Notes under the pieces: generated by a model | Told to the model about the DNA's origin: nothing | The model's database searches: none | Seen by the model: only the letters and a program-made list of their open reading frames with translations | Source of the DNA: Perlucidibaca aquatica | GTDB lineage: Bacteria > Pseudomonadota > Gammaproteobacteria > Pseudomonadales > Moraxellaceae | Assembly: GCF_001676655.1 (NCBI RefSeq) | Contig: NZ_LZDB01000002.1 | Span: 930,001-994,000 of the forward strand | DNA length: 64,000 nucleotides | Reading direction: 5' to 3' | Shown: piece after piece, positions 27,501-36,621 of the stretch | Position numbering within the stretch: the stretch's first letter is position 1 | How the letters are laid out: every line of letters starts with the position of its first letter | Program-made: the position numbers and the translations under genes

Positions 27501-28101
27501 GCTTGGCGAAGACCAGAGTGGCAATATTCAGAGCGTCGGATTTACGCTGTATATGGAGATGCTCGATCGCGCGGTAAAGGCGATTCGCAGCGGCAAAACG
27601 CCGAATATGGATCAGCCCTTCACACTCGGTGCCGACATTAACCTGCGTCTATCCGCTTTGATTCCCGAAGACTATCTGCCCGATGTGCACAACCGCTTGA
27701 TGCTCTACAAGCGCATCAGCAATGCCGCCAGCGACGATGCGCTGGATGAGCTGCAAGTGGAGATGATTGATCGCTTTGGCTTACTACCCGAGCCGGTTAA
27801 AAACCTATTTGCGGTGAGCGCGCTGAAGCTCAAAGCACAGGCGCTGGGCATTAAAAAAATTGACGCCGGCCCCAACGGTGGTCGTCTCGAATTTAGCAAT
27901 GACACCACGGTAGACCCCCGCCGGTTAATACAGCTTATCCAGAAAGAACCGAAACGCTACAAACTCGAGGGCGGCGACACGCTACGCTTCACAGACACGA
28001 TGAATGTGAACGAAACTCGATTGAAGTTTGTACACGCCCTTTTGGATGGATTGGCAGGACAGCATGCAGGCAGTGACGTGGGCGCGAACAAATCACATTA
28101 A
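24577..28101 (+). CDS. mfd: transcription-repair coupling factor Mfd
   Basis: 1174-aa DNA translocase that dislodges stalled RNA polymerase and recruits the UvrA repair machinery. In order: UvrB-like N-terminal modules (HFPDWETLPYDQFSPH), the CarD-like RNA-polymerase-interacting domain around 498-550 (VVHLEHGVGRY), Walker A GDVGFGKTE at 645-653, DEEH at 746-749, helicase motif VI (LHQLRGRVGRS) and the C-terminal TRCF domain. ATG at 24577 gives the usual length; an in-frame extension upstream is non-conserved. The 3' end overlaps the start of the following membrane-protein gene. Confidence 0.98.
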   Translation: MSSLNTALALPVLDLPKRADDRRQWGQLTGAALALTLAQTVQQHNGLVVMITASTQTGARLEEELRFFLGDDTALPIWHFPDWETLPYDQFSPHQDIISTRLQVLSRLPSATRGILVVPVSTCAHRLPPRNWLLGQAVSLKRGQKLTLEDTRAQLQAAGYRTVDTVYEHGEFAVRGSLVDLYPMGAEHPVRIELFDDEIDTLRLFDVETQRTVEAITELTLMPAHEFPLDKAGIRRFRDQWADSFSGDPKRCSIYQDVVSGIAGNGIEYYLPLFFEQTGTLFDYLPANSLMLMEALAPAQLATFRGEVNDRFEQYRGDSTRPLLAPERLFLRENEWFGEVNQFPRITLQAEPVEPRAGVLNLPFTLAPALPIEAKAERPIQALAHFVAEQQGQRRVLICAESAGRRESLSDLLNRWELKPTPVNSWQAFLASPAPLCITIAPLEQGLLGDSGSHGFALVAESQLFGQRVQQRRRRKATSADGQDELAIRSLSELQPGAPVVHLEHGVGRYQGLTTLDMDGQTQEFLLLEYADKAKLYVPVARLELISRFAGADDAMAPLHRLGTEQWQKARRKAAEQVHDTAAELLNLYARRAARKGYGFPFDEGEYALFSAGFPFEETADQANAILATIADMRSPRPMDRLVCGDVGFGKTEVAMRAAFVAVQDGKQVAVLVPTTLLAQQHYENFCDRFADWPVRIEVLSRFKTAKEQKAAMDAAADGRIDILIGTHKLLSEELQFKQLGLIIVDEEHRFGVRHKEALKQRRAEVDMLTLTATPIPRTLNMAFAGMRDLSIIATPPARRLAVKTFVRETHPAVIKEAILRELLRGGQVYYLHNEVDSIEKCAQELMTLVPEARVGIAHGQMRERELEQVMQQFYHKQHNILVCSTIIETGIDVPSANTIIMDRADKLGLAQLHQLRGRVGRSHHQAYAYLLTPPPKALSGDAQKRLDAIAAADDLGAGFALASQDLEIRGAGELLGEDQSGNIQSVGFTLYMEMLDRAVKAIRSGKTPNMDQPFTLGADINLRLSALIPEDYLPDVHNRLMLYKRISNAASDDALDELQVEMIDRFGLLPEPVKNLFAVSALKLKAQALGIKKIDAGPNGGRLEFSNDTTVDPRRLIQLIQKEPKRYKLEGGDTLRFTDTMNVNETRLKFVHALLDGLAGQHAGSDVGANKSH

Positions 28102-29605
28102 AACGGTCGGATTATTACTCCTACCTGCTGCCATTCTGATTGCTGTGACATGGGCGTTAATTGGCCGTTTTTTTTATACGCTAGATGACGCCTATATCCA
28201 TCTTCAACTCGCTGAGATGATTGGCCAGCAGGGTCATTTTGGCCTGCACCTAAGCAGTGTCGCTTCGCCCTCTTCAAGTCTTTTGTGGACACTCTGGCTG
28301 ACCATCTGGTCCTGGCTTCCCGTTGGGTTTGATTACATTCCGCTGCTCACCAACCTATGCATTCTCGCGCTGCTGGGAATGGACTTAAAAACATGGCTAG
28401 ACCACCGGCTATGTGATCAGAGGAACACGATCTGGTTACTGGTAGCCATCTTCATTAGCTTGAATGTTTATTGGCTTAGCCTCTCAGGGATGGAGCAGCT
28501 CACTCAGGCTTGGTTGGCGACTCGAGTAATGATCGCTGTGAGTCAGCAACAATGGCAAACAAGCTCTCTCTTTGTGGCCATTTATGCCCTTGCGCTCATT
28601 CGCTATGAAAGCCTGGCACTATGCCTTCCCGTGCTACTCCTGGCTGCCTCAAAGGGAGAGTCTAAAAAAGCACTCGCCACCCTGCTCATTATCGTCCTGA
28701 CACTCGGTGTCTACTCCCTGTTCTTACATGAGGGCTTGGGTCTCGGTTGGTTGCCTGCTTCCGTACAAATTAAGTCTGTATTCGCAGAGCTAGACGAACG
28801 CTCGTGGCAACAGCTATGGGCGGCACTCCTTGAGAACATTCAGTTCGTAATGCAACAGGAATACAACCGTTATTTGCTGTGGTTGGTGCTCGGCTGGTTT
28901 GCCGCAGGACGACAAGCACTGGGCCGTCAACTCATGGCCATTGCCACAGTGGTTTATGTTGCGCATGCCTTATTTGGCCGGGTCAACTCAGGTCGCTATG
29001 AAGTCTATGTGCTGGCCTGCTGTTGGGTGGCGCTGCTACACAGCAGCTTCCCCTTAGTTGAGCGATATCTGAGTACTTACGCCCGACGAATCATTTTTTT
29101 ACTGCTTGTGATTGTTCTAAATTTAGGCAATTTTTACTCAGGGCCATCCGCACCCTGGGCTGCAAAAAATATACATGACCAACAAGGGCAACTGGCAGAA
29201 CTCGTTCAGCACTATCTTAAGCAGCCTGTGGCAGTGAACGATGTTGGGCTAATCAGTCGGCACAACGAACTCCCGGTATTAGATTTGGTTGGGCTTGGCA
29301 GTAAAGGCGTTTACGAACTCAGGAAAACCATGGGGCCCGGGTCGGCTTGGGTATCCACGTTGCTTACCCAGCATGACATTCACTACGCCATGATCTATGA
29401 ACATTGGTTCCCTGACTGGCCACGACATCTCATTAAAGTCGCCACCTTCGAAATTCCTGGCCCTTTGTTTACACCAGCCGGTAGACGTGTTTCGCTGTTT
29501 GCCGACTCCACAAGTAGTGCCAAAGTCCTACTTAAGGCCATTGCCAGCTATCAGGCAGATCATCCTGCACAGTCGAGTTGGTTTACTGTGACAAAGGCAG
29601 ACTAA
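28064..29605 (+). CDS. GT-C-type membrane glycosyltransferase, putative
   Basis: 513-aa multi-pass membrane protein. After the first helix it has TLDDAYIHLQLAEMI with Asp41-Asp42, and a following SPSSSLLWTLWL. This matches the first-loop DD pattern of GT-C glycosyltransferases, which use polyprenyl-phosphate sugars on the periplasmic side. About ten further hydrophobic segments and a C-terminal soluble portion follow. ATG at 28064 is chosen; it overlaps mfd by 38 bp, and a TTG at 28028 and ATG at 28046 are alternatives. It is the first of four packed membrane-protein genes. Donor and acceptor unknown. Confidence 0.7.
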   Translation: MQAVTWARTNHIKTVGLLLLPAAILIAVTWALIGRFFYTLDDAYIHLQLAEMIGQQGHFGLHLSSVASPSSSLLWTLWLTIWSWLPVGFDYIPLLTNLCILALLGMDLKTWLDHRLCDQRNTIWLLVAIFISLNVYWLSLSGMEQLTQAWLATRVMIAVSQQQWQTSSLFVAIYALALIRYESLALCLPVLLLAASKGESKKALATLLIIVLTLGVYSLFLHEGLGLGWLPASVQIKSVFAELDERSWQQLWAALLENIQFVMQQEYNRYLLWLVLGWFAAGRQALGRQLMAIATVVYVAHALFGRVNSGRYEVYVLACCWVALLHSSFPLVERYLSTYARRIIFLLLVIVLNLGNFYSGPSAPWAAKNIHDQQGQLAELVQHYLKQPVAVNDVGLISRHNELPVLDLVGLGSKGVYELRKTMGPGSAWVSTLLTQHDIHYAMIYEHWFPDWPRHLIKVATFEIPGPLFTPAGRRVSLFADSTSSAKVLLKAIASYQADHPAQSSWFTVTKAD

Positions 29606-29607
29606 AC

Positions 29608-31194
29608 ATGAACCTTGGGCTTAAGCGTTATCGAGTAAGGACAGAGCCCGTCTTCCTAACAATGCTTGCGCTGCTAGCCACTGTGCCTGTCTGGTTAAGT
29701 GCGCTTCCTTTAGGTACCGACATCCCACAGCATGCCGCACAAATTAATCTTCTACTCGACCATTTTTTGACCCATCGATGGGAACAGGAGATATATCTCA
29801 ATTACGTCACGCCCTACCTACTCACCTATTTTGTCGGTGCGTTGCTCGCCCTAGTCGTGGGCACGCTCACGAGCGTAAAAATTCTCATTAGCCTATCGTT
29901 AGCTGGGCTGGTATTGGCCTCAGCAAGACTCCTGAAGCGGCATGGCTGCGAGCCCAAGTTAGCGATTTTTTCTATTTTTGGGCTGTATGGTTTCAGTTAT
30001 CAATGGGGCTTTTTACCCTTTAACGTCTCTGCGGTGTTTATGCTGTTGTTATTGGCGGAGATGCAGCCCGCCTCTAGTACTCATAGGGCTTCTCTCATTC
30101 GCTGCGTATTGTTGGCACTGGCCATCGTGCTTACCCATGGGCTTACCGCCGTTGTCACGGCCGCTATCGTACTCACGCTGACGCTAGTCGAACCCCAACG
30201 CTTCCTGAGGCTTCGCAACTACTTGCTAGTCCTGGTATTGCTGATGCCCGTGGTGACATGGCAACTCTTGGCTGACACCGGTGTACAAGGTTTCGGACAT
30301 GGCATTTACTTTGGCATCCACCCATCTCTTTCTCCCTATTTTTACTATCAAGAACTTTCCTCATTACATCCGCAGCTCATCAATGGCTGGGGTCGTATTA
30401 CGGGCTTTTTCCCACGCATCTTCGGCTGGGAGAATGGCACGGGAGCCATCGTTACTGGGATGATGCTTGTGCTCTCGCCTTTCCTGCTGGGCTATCGTGT
30501 GAATTACAGCCGTAAGCCCTTACTGCTCTTGGCGCTACTACTCGCCGTCCTATTGGTCATGCCCAGTGTTATCAATGGATCCCTTTATTCTGCTGAGCGC
30601 TTTAGCCTGCTTTTTTTCTGCGTATTTCCCTTGCTGCTCATCCCTCGGGCTCGAACGCACCACCTCTTGCTGCCCAGTTTGCTATTGGCGAGTTCGGCAA
30701 TGTTGGTCGTACAAATCAATAGGGCACACGTCTATGATCGGCAAATCGCAAACCTAGTCAGCGCGTTACCCTCCATGCCTGAGGGGCAACGGGCGTTAAG
30801 CCTGTCCTACTCGTACAACGCAGAAGGGTTTATTGCACCGATCTATTTGCACAGTGGGCAATGGTATGGCGTTCTCAAAAATGGCTTAGTAGATCCTAAT
30901 TTTGCTGCAACCGATCTTCAGCCCCTACGCTACAACCGTCAGCACCTGCCTTTTGCCACGATTGGTAATGGCTTTGACTGGAGCCCAAGCCCATACAACT
31001 GGAATGCGTTTCAAGGTGAGCGCTATGCTGTATTTATTGTTCGCGGGTCATTAGCTGCATTTAATCAACATACCGGCTGCCATTACTCGTCCGTTTCCCA
31101 GCAAGCAAACAAAGAATGGCTTGCACTTTATATCCCGGCTGAGGTTGCGCAGCGCTGCTCCCGTCAACTCCAACTTCAGGACCCACACCAATGA
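29608..31194 (+). CDS. polytopic membrane protein, possible GT-C member
   Basis: 528 aa, about ten to twelve membrane segments and a C-terminal soluble domain. A first periplasmic loop PLGTDIPQHAAQI has Asp38 and His42, a placement reminiscent of GT-C catalytic loops, but I do not recognise a defined family. ATG at 29608 is chosen because it lies two bases after the previous stop; an upstream in-frame TTG overlaps that gene. It overlaps the next gene by ATGA. The operon position with GT-C and GT87 relatives is the main hint of a glycan-related role. Confidence 0.6.
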   Translation: MNLGLKRYRVRTEPVFLTMLALLATVPVWLSALPLGTDIPQHAAQINLLLDHFLTHRWEQEIYLNYVTPYLLTYFVGALLALVVGTLTSVKILISLSLAGLVLASARLLKRHGCEPKLAIFSIFGLYGFSYQWGFLPFNVSAVFMLLLLAEMQPASSTHRASLIRCVLLALAIVLTHGLTAVVTAAIVLTLTLVEPQRFLRLRNYLLVLVLLMPVVTWQLLADTGVQGFGHGIYFGIHPSLSPYFYYQELSSLHPQLINGWGRITGFFPRIFGWENGTGAIVTGMMLVLSPFLLGYRVNYSRKPLLLLALLLAVLLVMPSVINGSLYSAERFSLLFFCVFPLLLIPRARTHHLLLPSLLLASSAMLVVQINRAHVYDRQIANLVSALPSMPEGQRALSLSYSYNAEGFIAPIYLHSGQWYGVLKNGLVDPNFAATDLQPLRYNRQHLPFATIGNGFDWSPSPYNWNAFQGERYAVFIVRGSLAAFNQHTGCHYSSVSQQANKEWLALYIPAEVAQRCSRQLQLQDPHQ

Positions 31195-32396
31195 CTGAGT
31201 TCTCCCTAAAAGGTCAACACACTCATTGGCTCAACGCTGAACGTGTGAATGTTTATTCGTGGATCTTTCTCGTCATTTTTTCCATTTTTCTTGGCAGCCT
31301 GATTTACGAAAGTTTTATTTCCACGACAGCCAAAGACCCACGTCCCGACCGAGACTTCATTACGTTTTATGCAGCAGCGGAATTGGCTCAGGCAGGGAAA
31401 GCTGTTGATGCCTACGATCTGGAAAAAATGTATGCCGCTGAAAAAGCCGTGTGGGCAAAGTCAGAGAAGTACGCTTGGTTTTACCCTCCCACGTTTCACG
31501 CGCTGATAAAGCCTTTGGTGCTTCTCGAATACAAACCCGCCTTTGCCACCTTCATGCTGTTAACGCTGTTGTTTTATGTCCTGGCAGCGAAACGCTTGGC
31601 GCCGGAGTACAACATTTGGTTTCCCCTCCTAGCCTTTCCTGCGGTCCTAGTGAATTTGATCTACGGCCAAAATGCTTTTTTAACCGCCGGATTGGGCATA
31701 CTCGCTGTGGCACTCCTAGAAAAGCGGCCGTGGCTCGCCGGCATCTGTGTGGGTTTATTAGCCATTAAGCCTCAGATGGCGATGCTATTCCCACTGGTGC
31801 TAATTTGCGGGCGACACGGGCAAGCCTTTGTCAGTGCCGCCATCACCGCAACACTGGTCTGCGTTTTAAGCACTTGGTTAATCGGTTACGAGTCATGGCC
31901 CGCTTTCTTACACAGCTTGATCGAAGCGAGGCAGTTCCTGGAGTCCGGCCAGCTACGCTGGAGCCAGATGATCAGTGTTTTCTCAGCGGCTAAGCTGGTC
32001 GGCGCAAGCACCGAACTGGCTTATATTGCGCACATCACCTATGCCACTGCTTTAACGCTTTTATGCGCCTATGTATGGCTGAGCAGCCAAGATATGGCCT
32101 TACGAGCCTCATCGCTTGTGTTGGCCAGCCTACATTTCAGCCCCTATATGTATGACTATGAACTGGTCTGGATGGCTATCCCGCTCATCTTGCTTGGCCT
32201 GCGAGGAATACAACAGGGGTGGATTCGCGGTGAAAGAGAGCTTCTGTTATTGGCTTGGCTATTTCCATTTATTGATCTCACCATGTCCAGAACCTTTGGG
32301 CCGAATCTGTTCGTACTCATTTCGGCTTCCCTATCGGTAATCATCATGATGCACTTGAGAGTGGCGCGGTCGGTGGCTACTCCTCAGGAGGCTTAA
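31191..32396 (+). CDS. GT87-family membrane mannosyltransferase-like protein
   Basis: 401-aa polytopic protein of the GT87 (formerly DUF2029) family, related to PimE-type polyprenol-phosphate-mannose-dependent mannosyltransferases. Family marks are the first-loop acidic residue Asp55 in RDFITFYAAAEL, a YPP motif at 98-100, the LIYGQNAFLTAG segment and AIKPQMAMLFPL. The ATG overlaps the preceding stop. The sugar and acceptor are not known, and no polyprenyl-phosphate sugar synthase is encoded in the window. Confidence 0.82.
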   Translation: MTEFSLKGQHTHWLNAERVNVYSWIFLVIFSIFLGSLIYESFISTTAKDPRPDRDFITFYAAAELAQAGKAVDAYDLEKMYAAEKAVWAKSEKYAWFYPPTFHALIKPLVLLEYKPAFATFMLLTLLFYVLAAKRLAPEYNIWFPLLAFPAVLVNLIYGQNAFLTAGLGILAVALLEKRPWLAGICVGLLAIKPQMAMLFPLVLICGRHGQAFVSAAITATLVCVLSTWLIGYESWPAFLHSLIEARQFLESGQLRWSQMISVFSAAKLVGASTELAYIAHITYATALTLLCAYVWLSSQDMALRASSLVLASLHFSPYMYDYELVWMAIPLILLGLRGIQQGWIRGERELLLLAWLFPFIDLTMSRTFGPNLFVLISASLSVIIMMHLRVARSVATPQEA

Positions 32397-32401
32397 ACCG
32401 G

Positions 32402-33562
32402 ATGCAACAGCTTGCATCACCAAGACTGCAGATGACCCTATGGGCACTGCTTGGCCTTCATATCGCTTTGCTTTACTTCACGCTGGATTCGTTTACTGGC
32501 TTGCTTAATGAACAGGGCCATCCGCTAGGAGCGGATTTCATTACCTATTGGGCAGCCTCCCATCTCGCTCAAATAGGCAGCCCGACAGACGCCTACCATG
32601 CGGCGTCGCTACTGGCGGCAGAAAAGCTGGTTGCACCCGTCAACATGCCGCACACCGGCTGGTACTACCCGCCTCAGTTCCTGCTCTTGGTGTACCCGTT
32701 GGCGTACATGAGCTATGCCCTTGCTTACGCGGCATTCTCGCTATTGGGTTTGTGTCTTTACTTAGGTGCCTTGGCAAAGCATACGCGAGGGAATGGTCTA
32801 CTGATTTTGGCCGCTGCCTTTCCCGCGTTATTTCTGAACATAACCTCAGGACAGAATGGCTTAATCACCGTCAGCCTAGCTGCACTGTCGCTTTACTATC
32901 TCGAGAAAAAGCCGGTATTAGCCGGCACGCTGATGGGGCTACTTTGCATCAAGCCACAGTTGTTGCTGCTCTTTCCGCTGATGATGCTGTGGACTCAAAA
33001 CTGGCGAGCACTCAAGGCATTTATTATTAGCAGTACTAGCTTTGCCGGCTTAGCCACATGGGTACTCGGCACGGATATTTGGCCAACGTTTTTAAGCGGG
33101 CTAAATATGGCTAAAACCTATTTAGAAACGGACATCCCGCTTGAACGCATGCCGACGGTGTTTGCCCTGGTCAGACAAATTGACGGCTCACTCGCGTGGG
33201 CTTATGGTTTGCATGCACTGGTCGCAGCACTGGCAATTGTCACGCTGCTCGCAACATGGCGACTCAGCCAACAGGCTAGCATTCGGGGCATAGCCTTAGT
33301 TGCCGCGACTTTGCTAATCAGCCCCTACCTGTTTGATTACGATCTGGTTTGGCAAATTTTGCCCATACTTTGGCTCTACCAGCTCGGTCATAAGTCGGGT
33401 TGGTTGGCCGGTGAACGAGCCCTTTTAGTCATCACGTGGTCACTACTGCTCTACGTAAAGCTCGGGCTGTATTTAGTGACCGGCCAGGTTGTTCTTGTCG
33501 GTGCCGTCGTCAATCTGGCCTTACTATGGACAGCCTATCGCCGTGCACGCCACGCTTTTTAA
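32402..33562 (+). CDS. GT87-family membrane glycosyltransferase-like protein
   Basis: 386-aa GT87 paralogue of the preceding gene. It has the same motif order: Asp45 in ADFITYWAASHL, WYYPPQ at about 87-92, TSGQNGLITVSL and CIKPQLLLLFPL. Overall divergence is high, so the pair is an old duplication or two separate recruitments. It starts five bases after the previous stop and ends the four-gene membrane operon, 66 bp before the first tadE gene. Confidence 0.82.
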   Translation: MQQLASPRLQMTLWALLGLHIALLYFTLDSFTGLLNEQGHPLGADFITYWAASHLAQIGSPTDAYHAASLLAAEKLVAPVNMPHTGWYYPPQFLLLVYPLAYMSYALAYAAFSLLGLCLYLGALAKHTRGNGLLILAAAFPALFLNITSGQNGLITVSLAALSLYYLEKKPVLAGTLMGLLCIKPQLLLLFPLMMLWTQNWRALKAFIISSTSFAGLATWVLGTDIWPTFLSGLNMAKTYLETDIPLERMPTVFALVRQIDGSLAWAYGLHALVAALAIVTLLATWRLSQQASIRGIALVAATLLISPYLFDYDLVWQILPILWLYQLGHKSGWLAGERALLVITWSLLLYVKLGLYLVTGQVVLVGAVVNLALLWTAYRRARHAF

Positions 33563-33628
33563 CAATCCCGCTATACAACGACAACTAAACTGGGACTATA
33601 TTGGACACAACGCTAAAGGTTAAACACC

Positions 33629-34108
33629 ATGTCCAAAACACTGGCTCACGCCATGACCACTAAGCATCGACAACGAGGCGCTTCAGCGATCGAGTTCTCA
33701 TTTGTTTTCGGGCTGTTATTCACGACCTTCTGGGCGGTATTAAGCTACGCCTTTCCATTTTTTCTTTATCAAGTCATGAATCAAGCAACCGCTGAAACTG
33801 CTCGATATGCCCTGCGGATCGACCCCAGTCAAAGTAACGCCGCCATTGTTACGCTGGCCCAAGCCCGCCTCACTCAAGAGCTTAGCGTGCTACCCCCTCG
33901 ACTGAGGCGAGCGGATACCGTCGTACCGTCCGTCACCGTGCAAACCATCGATACGTTTAGAACGCTGGTGGTTACCCTGACCTATCCGGGCTGCAGCAGC
34001 AGCAACAAAGTGGCGTGCATTGTCCCGCCCCTTAATTTAATTGGTTTTAGCCTGCCTAATTTGTCTGCTTTTAGTACGACATCACGACTGCGCTTGGAGA
34101 ATATGTGA
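33629..34108 (+). CDS. tadE: TadE-like minor pilin (first)
   Basis: 159-aa TadE-family pseudopilin-like protein. The start of the processed domain is RQRGASAIEFSFVFGLLFTT: a Gly before a hydrophobic helix, with Glu at +5 of the predicted mature form. The mature part ends without further helices. ATG at 33629 has AAAGG nine bases upstream; 33653 is a possible alternative. It forms a two-gene unit with the next TadE gene, on the strand opposite to the rest of the secretion machinery. Minor pilins of this type are needed for Flp fibre assembly. Confidence 0.88.
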   Translation: MSKTLAHAMTTKHRQRGASAIEFSFVFGLLFTTFWAVLSYAFPFFLYQVMNQATAETARYALRIDPSQSNAAIVTLAQARLTQELSVLPPRLRRADTVVPSVTVQTIDTFRTLVVTLTYPGCSSSNKVACIVPPLNLIGFSLPNLSAFSTTSRLRLENM

Positions 34109-34560
34109 TGCGTAAACAGCAAGAGAAAGGCGTTGCCGTCATTGAGTTTGCCTTGGTGTTTACCTTGGTGTTTGGTGTTTTCTGGGCGCTGGTCAGCTAC
34201 ACCATCCCATTAATTTTGCTGCAATCGATGAATCGGGCTAGCGCCGAAGGTGCACGCGTGGCCGCTACCGTGCCTGCCAGCACACCCAGCTACGATGCAG
34301 CCGTCACCGCGCAAGCACTGGCTGAAATGAACCGACAAATGCTGTGGTTGAGTGGGTGGACAACCGGCTTATCCACCACGGCCACCTTTGTGACCGATGC
34401 ATCTTGCCCTGTTAGCCGGCCCGCATGCGTATTGCAAACCCAGCTGAATATTCCGAACTACAGCTCAGTGGCGCGAATAAAGCCGTTAAATTTACCCGGA
34501 TTAGGCCAAATCCCAGCACTGCCACCCACGTTAACCGCGCGGTCTCGGGTCATTCTGTAA
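34108..34560 (+). CDS. TadE-like minor pilin (second)
   Basis: 150-aa TadE-family protein with EKGVAVIEFALVFTLVFGVF at its N-terminus: Gly, then Glu at +5. It may correspond to TadF or a second TadE. ATG 34108 overlaps the stop of the first TadE (TGATG); a GTG three bases earlier is also in frame. Four cysteines (SCPVSRPAC and others) could form a disulfide. The stop codon directly abuts the stop codon of the convergent tadG gene with no bases between. Confidence 0.87.
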   Translation: MRKQQEKGVAVIEFALVFTLVFGVFWALVSYTIPLILLQSMNRASAEGARVAATVPASTPSYDAAVTAQALAEMNRQMLWLSGWTTGLSTTATFVTDASCPVSRPACVLQTQLNIPNYSSVARIKPLNLPGLGQIPALPPTLTARSRVIL

Positions 34561-36606
34561 TTATTTAACGAGCCTCACACCATCTGTACCTGAACAACTC
34601 AACTGCCCCGCCACTTCCGTTTCCGCTAGGTTTACACCTAGGGTATCTAACAGAAAGTCTAGGATCGGATCTAATAAGCCCGACAAAAGCGGCACAATGG
34701 CATTTTGTAATGCCGTTTTCAGACCATCCAATGCACTGGTCACAATACCAAATAGCGCCCCTAATAAACCCGAATCGCTGGTGTAATAAGGTTGCAGGGT
34801 AATACTCGCTAAGGTGTTGATCAGACTATTCACAACACTGGTACTTGTAATTTTTTGATAGTCCGAATTCGTTAACGCAGCGCCTACCTCAGGCGGATTG
34901 GTAAACGTTAACGTCTGATTCACACCCGCGACGGGTGAGTCAACCTTAAGTCCTAAGCCAATTTTCACTGTAAATTTAGCGTTGTTACGGTTCGACTCTG
35001 TCCACGTATTGGCAGTGGACTTGTAGACCTTATTGAAACATGCAACGAATAACAGGCAGGTCTGCCGCACCTCTACAAATCCAACTTGTAAGACCGGTAC
35101 CGGATCTACCACCGGCGCATTCGCAGAACTAAATACATTGGCCTTGGCGTTAGCAGTAGAGGTGCCCATTTGACCAATACGCAACCAGGCTGCAGAGGTT
35201 TTACTGGGTGCTGTTAGGGTTTTATTGGCGCCACTACAACTGTAATCACTGACATAGGATTCACCGCCGCCCACATCTAAATTCACATCCACTCGGGCAG
35301 AGGGTAAGACCTTAATCAACGTTTCCTTAGACTCACAGGTGCCAATCAAGCCACAGACTAAATTCGTGACCAAACCAGTAAGACTAAACGTGTTGGTTAA
35401 AAGGGTTGTTACAGGCGAAAGCGCAGCCGATAAGGCGGTAACCACTGAGCTCAAACCAGCCACTGCCGGTAAATCCACAGAAACGAGTGAGCGAATCTGA
35501 GCAGACCGGACATAAATTTTATTCAGCCCAAGGGGATCAGCTTTCGCCAGCGCAGGATTACCAACCGATGATAGTTGGGGAGCTTCCATGACACGCGTGC
35601 TGATATTAGTGCCCACAAGACCCGGTAGGGTAATCGGCACGTCCGCAACTAACGCATTCGTGCCGTTGGCTAACTGCACACTGCCCTGAATTAAATCGAA
35701 TACATTGACGCCGAGGTCGGCCCCCGCGTAGGAGGTGGCCGTCTGTAGCTTAATAATATTAGCCAGCTGGACCGTAACAGGGTTAATCAACGCCCCTACT
35801 TTCAGTGCGGATAACGCCGTTAATGTTGAAGCTGCGGTATTGCCATCACGCCCCAGTACGGTGGAGGTGGCATCAATAATTTGGCCCACGGTGAGATTCT
35901 GCGAAAGCACCTCGGTATACCCACCGGCCGACAAACCCAAATTCACTTTGAGCTGATCTAAAAAGTCGAAGAGGCTGAGTTGTGTGCCAAGGAGGCCATT
36001 CCATCCGAGCGCCGAAACGTTAACAGCACCGCCGAGCAAGCCGCCTATAACGGAGTTAAGTAGCGCACCCCTTGTAGAATCTACGGTTGCTACTGTGGTT
36101 CGCAACGCCAGAGAGGCTAGTGGCACGCCCTTGGTTGCAACAGCGGCCGCCGATAGCGATATTTTTCCACCGAAAATGCCGCCAGCTATCATACTGGCTG
36201 CAACTTGGCGGGCTGCGACTACCTGAATTGCATTATCGACACCACCAAAAGGCGTGGCCGCCACCGTTCTAAGCCCGCCTACGGTACTCACTTGTCCACA
36301 GGTCAGCGTCAATGTATTGGTGCCGCCCACAGTAAAGTCATTACGCGCAGCGCTTTGCGTTGCAAAGGTCAGTGCTGTACCCGTATTACAAGCACCATCT
36401 CGCGCCATCGCCTCAATGGCCGCCATATCGGCAACACGCTGAAGTTTCCGTTTTTCAACATACAACCGACCAGTATCCACCACGAGCGCCAAGCACAACA
36501 CCGCAAGCAACATAAAACCTACTGTCATAATTAACACAGCGCCTTGCTGGCTATGTCGTGACAGCATGAGGTTGTTTTTACGCATTAATAAGCGTTGTGG
36601 TGTCAT
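34561..36606 (-). CDS. tadG: TadG-like pilus-associated protein
   Basis: 681-aa TadG-type protein, last gene of the tad operon. The N-terminal anchor (QQGAVLIMTVGFMLLAVLCL) is followed by VDTGRLYVEKRKLQRVADMA, then a long extracytoplasmic region rich in Ser, Thr, Leu and Asn, and a C-terminal Cys-containing LAETEVAGQLSC. It matches the copy at 16.4-18.5 kb along its whole length (681 versus 682 aa). TadG is thought to anchor or assemble the fibre at the inner membrane. The start at 36606 has only a weak upstream purine run. Confidence 0.88.
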   Translation of the reverse strand: MTPQRLLMRKNNLMLSRHSQQGAVLIMTVGFMLLAVLCLALVVDTGRLYVEKRKLQRVADMAAIEAMARDGACNTGTALTFATQSAARNDFTVGGTNTLTLTCGQVSTVGGLRTVAATPFGGVDNAIQVVAARQVAASMIAGGIFGGKISLSAAAVATKGVPLASLALRTTVATVDSTRGALLNSVIGGLLGGAVNVSALGWNGLLGTQLSLFDFLDQLKVNLGLSAGGYTEVLSQNLTVGQIIDATSTVLGRDGNTAASTLTALSALKVGALINPVTVQLANIIKLQTATSYAGADLGVNVFDLIQGSVQLANGTNALVADVPITLPGLVGTNISTRVMEAPQLSSVGNPALAKADPLGLNKIYVRSAQIRSLVSVDLPAVAGLSSVVTALSAALSPVTTLLTNTFSLTGLVTNLVCGLIGTCESKETLIKVLPSARVDVNLDVGGGESYVSDYSCSGANKTLTAPSKTSAAWLRIGQMGTSTANAKANVFSSANAPVVDPVPVLQVGFVEVRQTCLLFVACFNKVYKSTANTWTESNRNNAKFTVKIGLGLKVDSPVAGVNQTLTFTNPPEVGAALTNSDYQKITSTSVVNSLINTLASITLQPYYTSDSGLLGALFGIVTSALDGLKTALQNAIVPLLSGLLDPILDFLLDTLGVNLAETEVAGQLSCSGTDGVRLVK

Positions 36607-36621
36607 GCGTTTATTCTCAGG

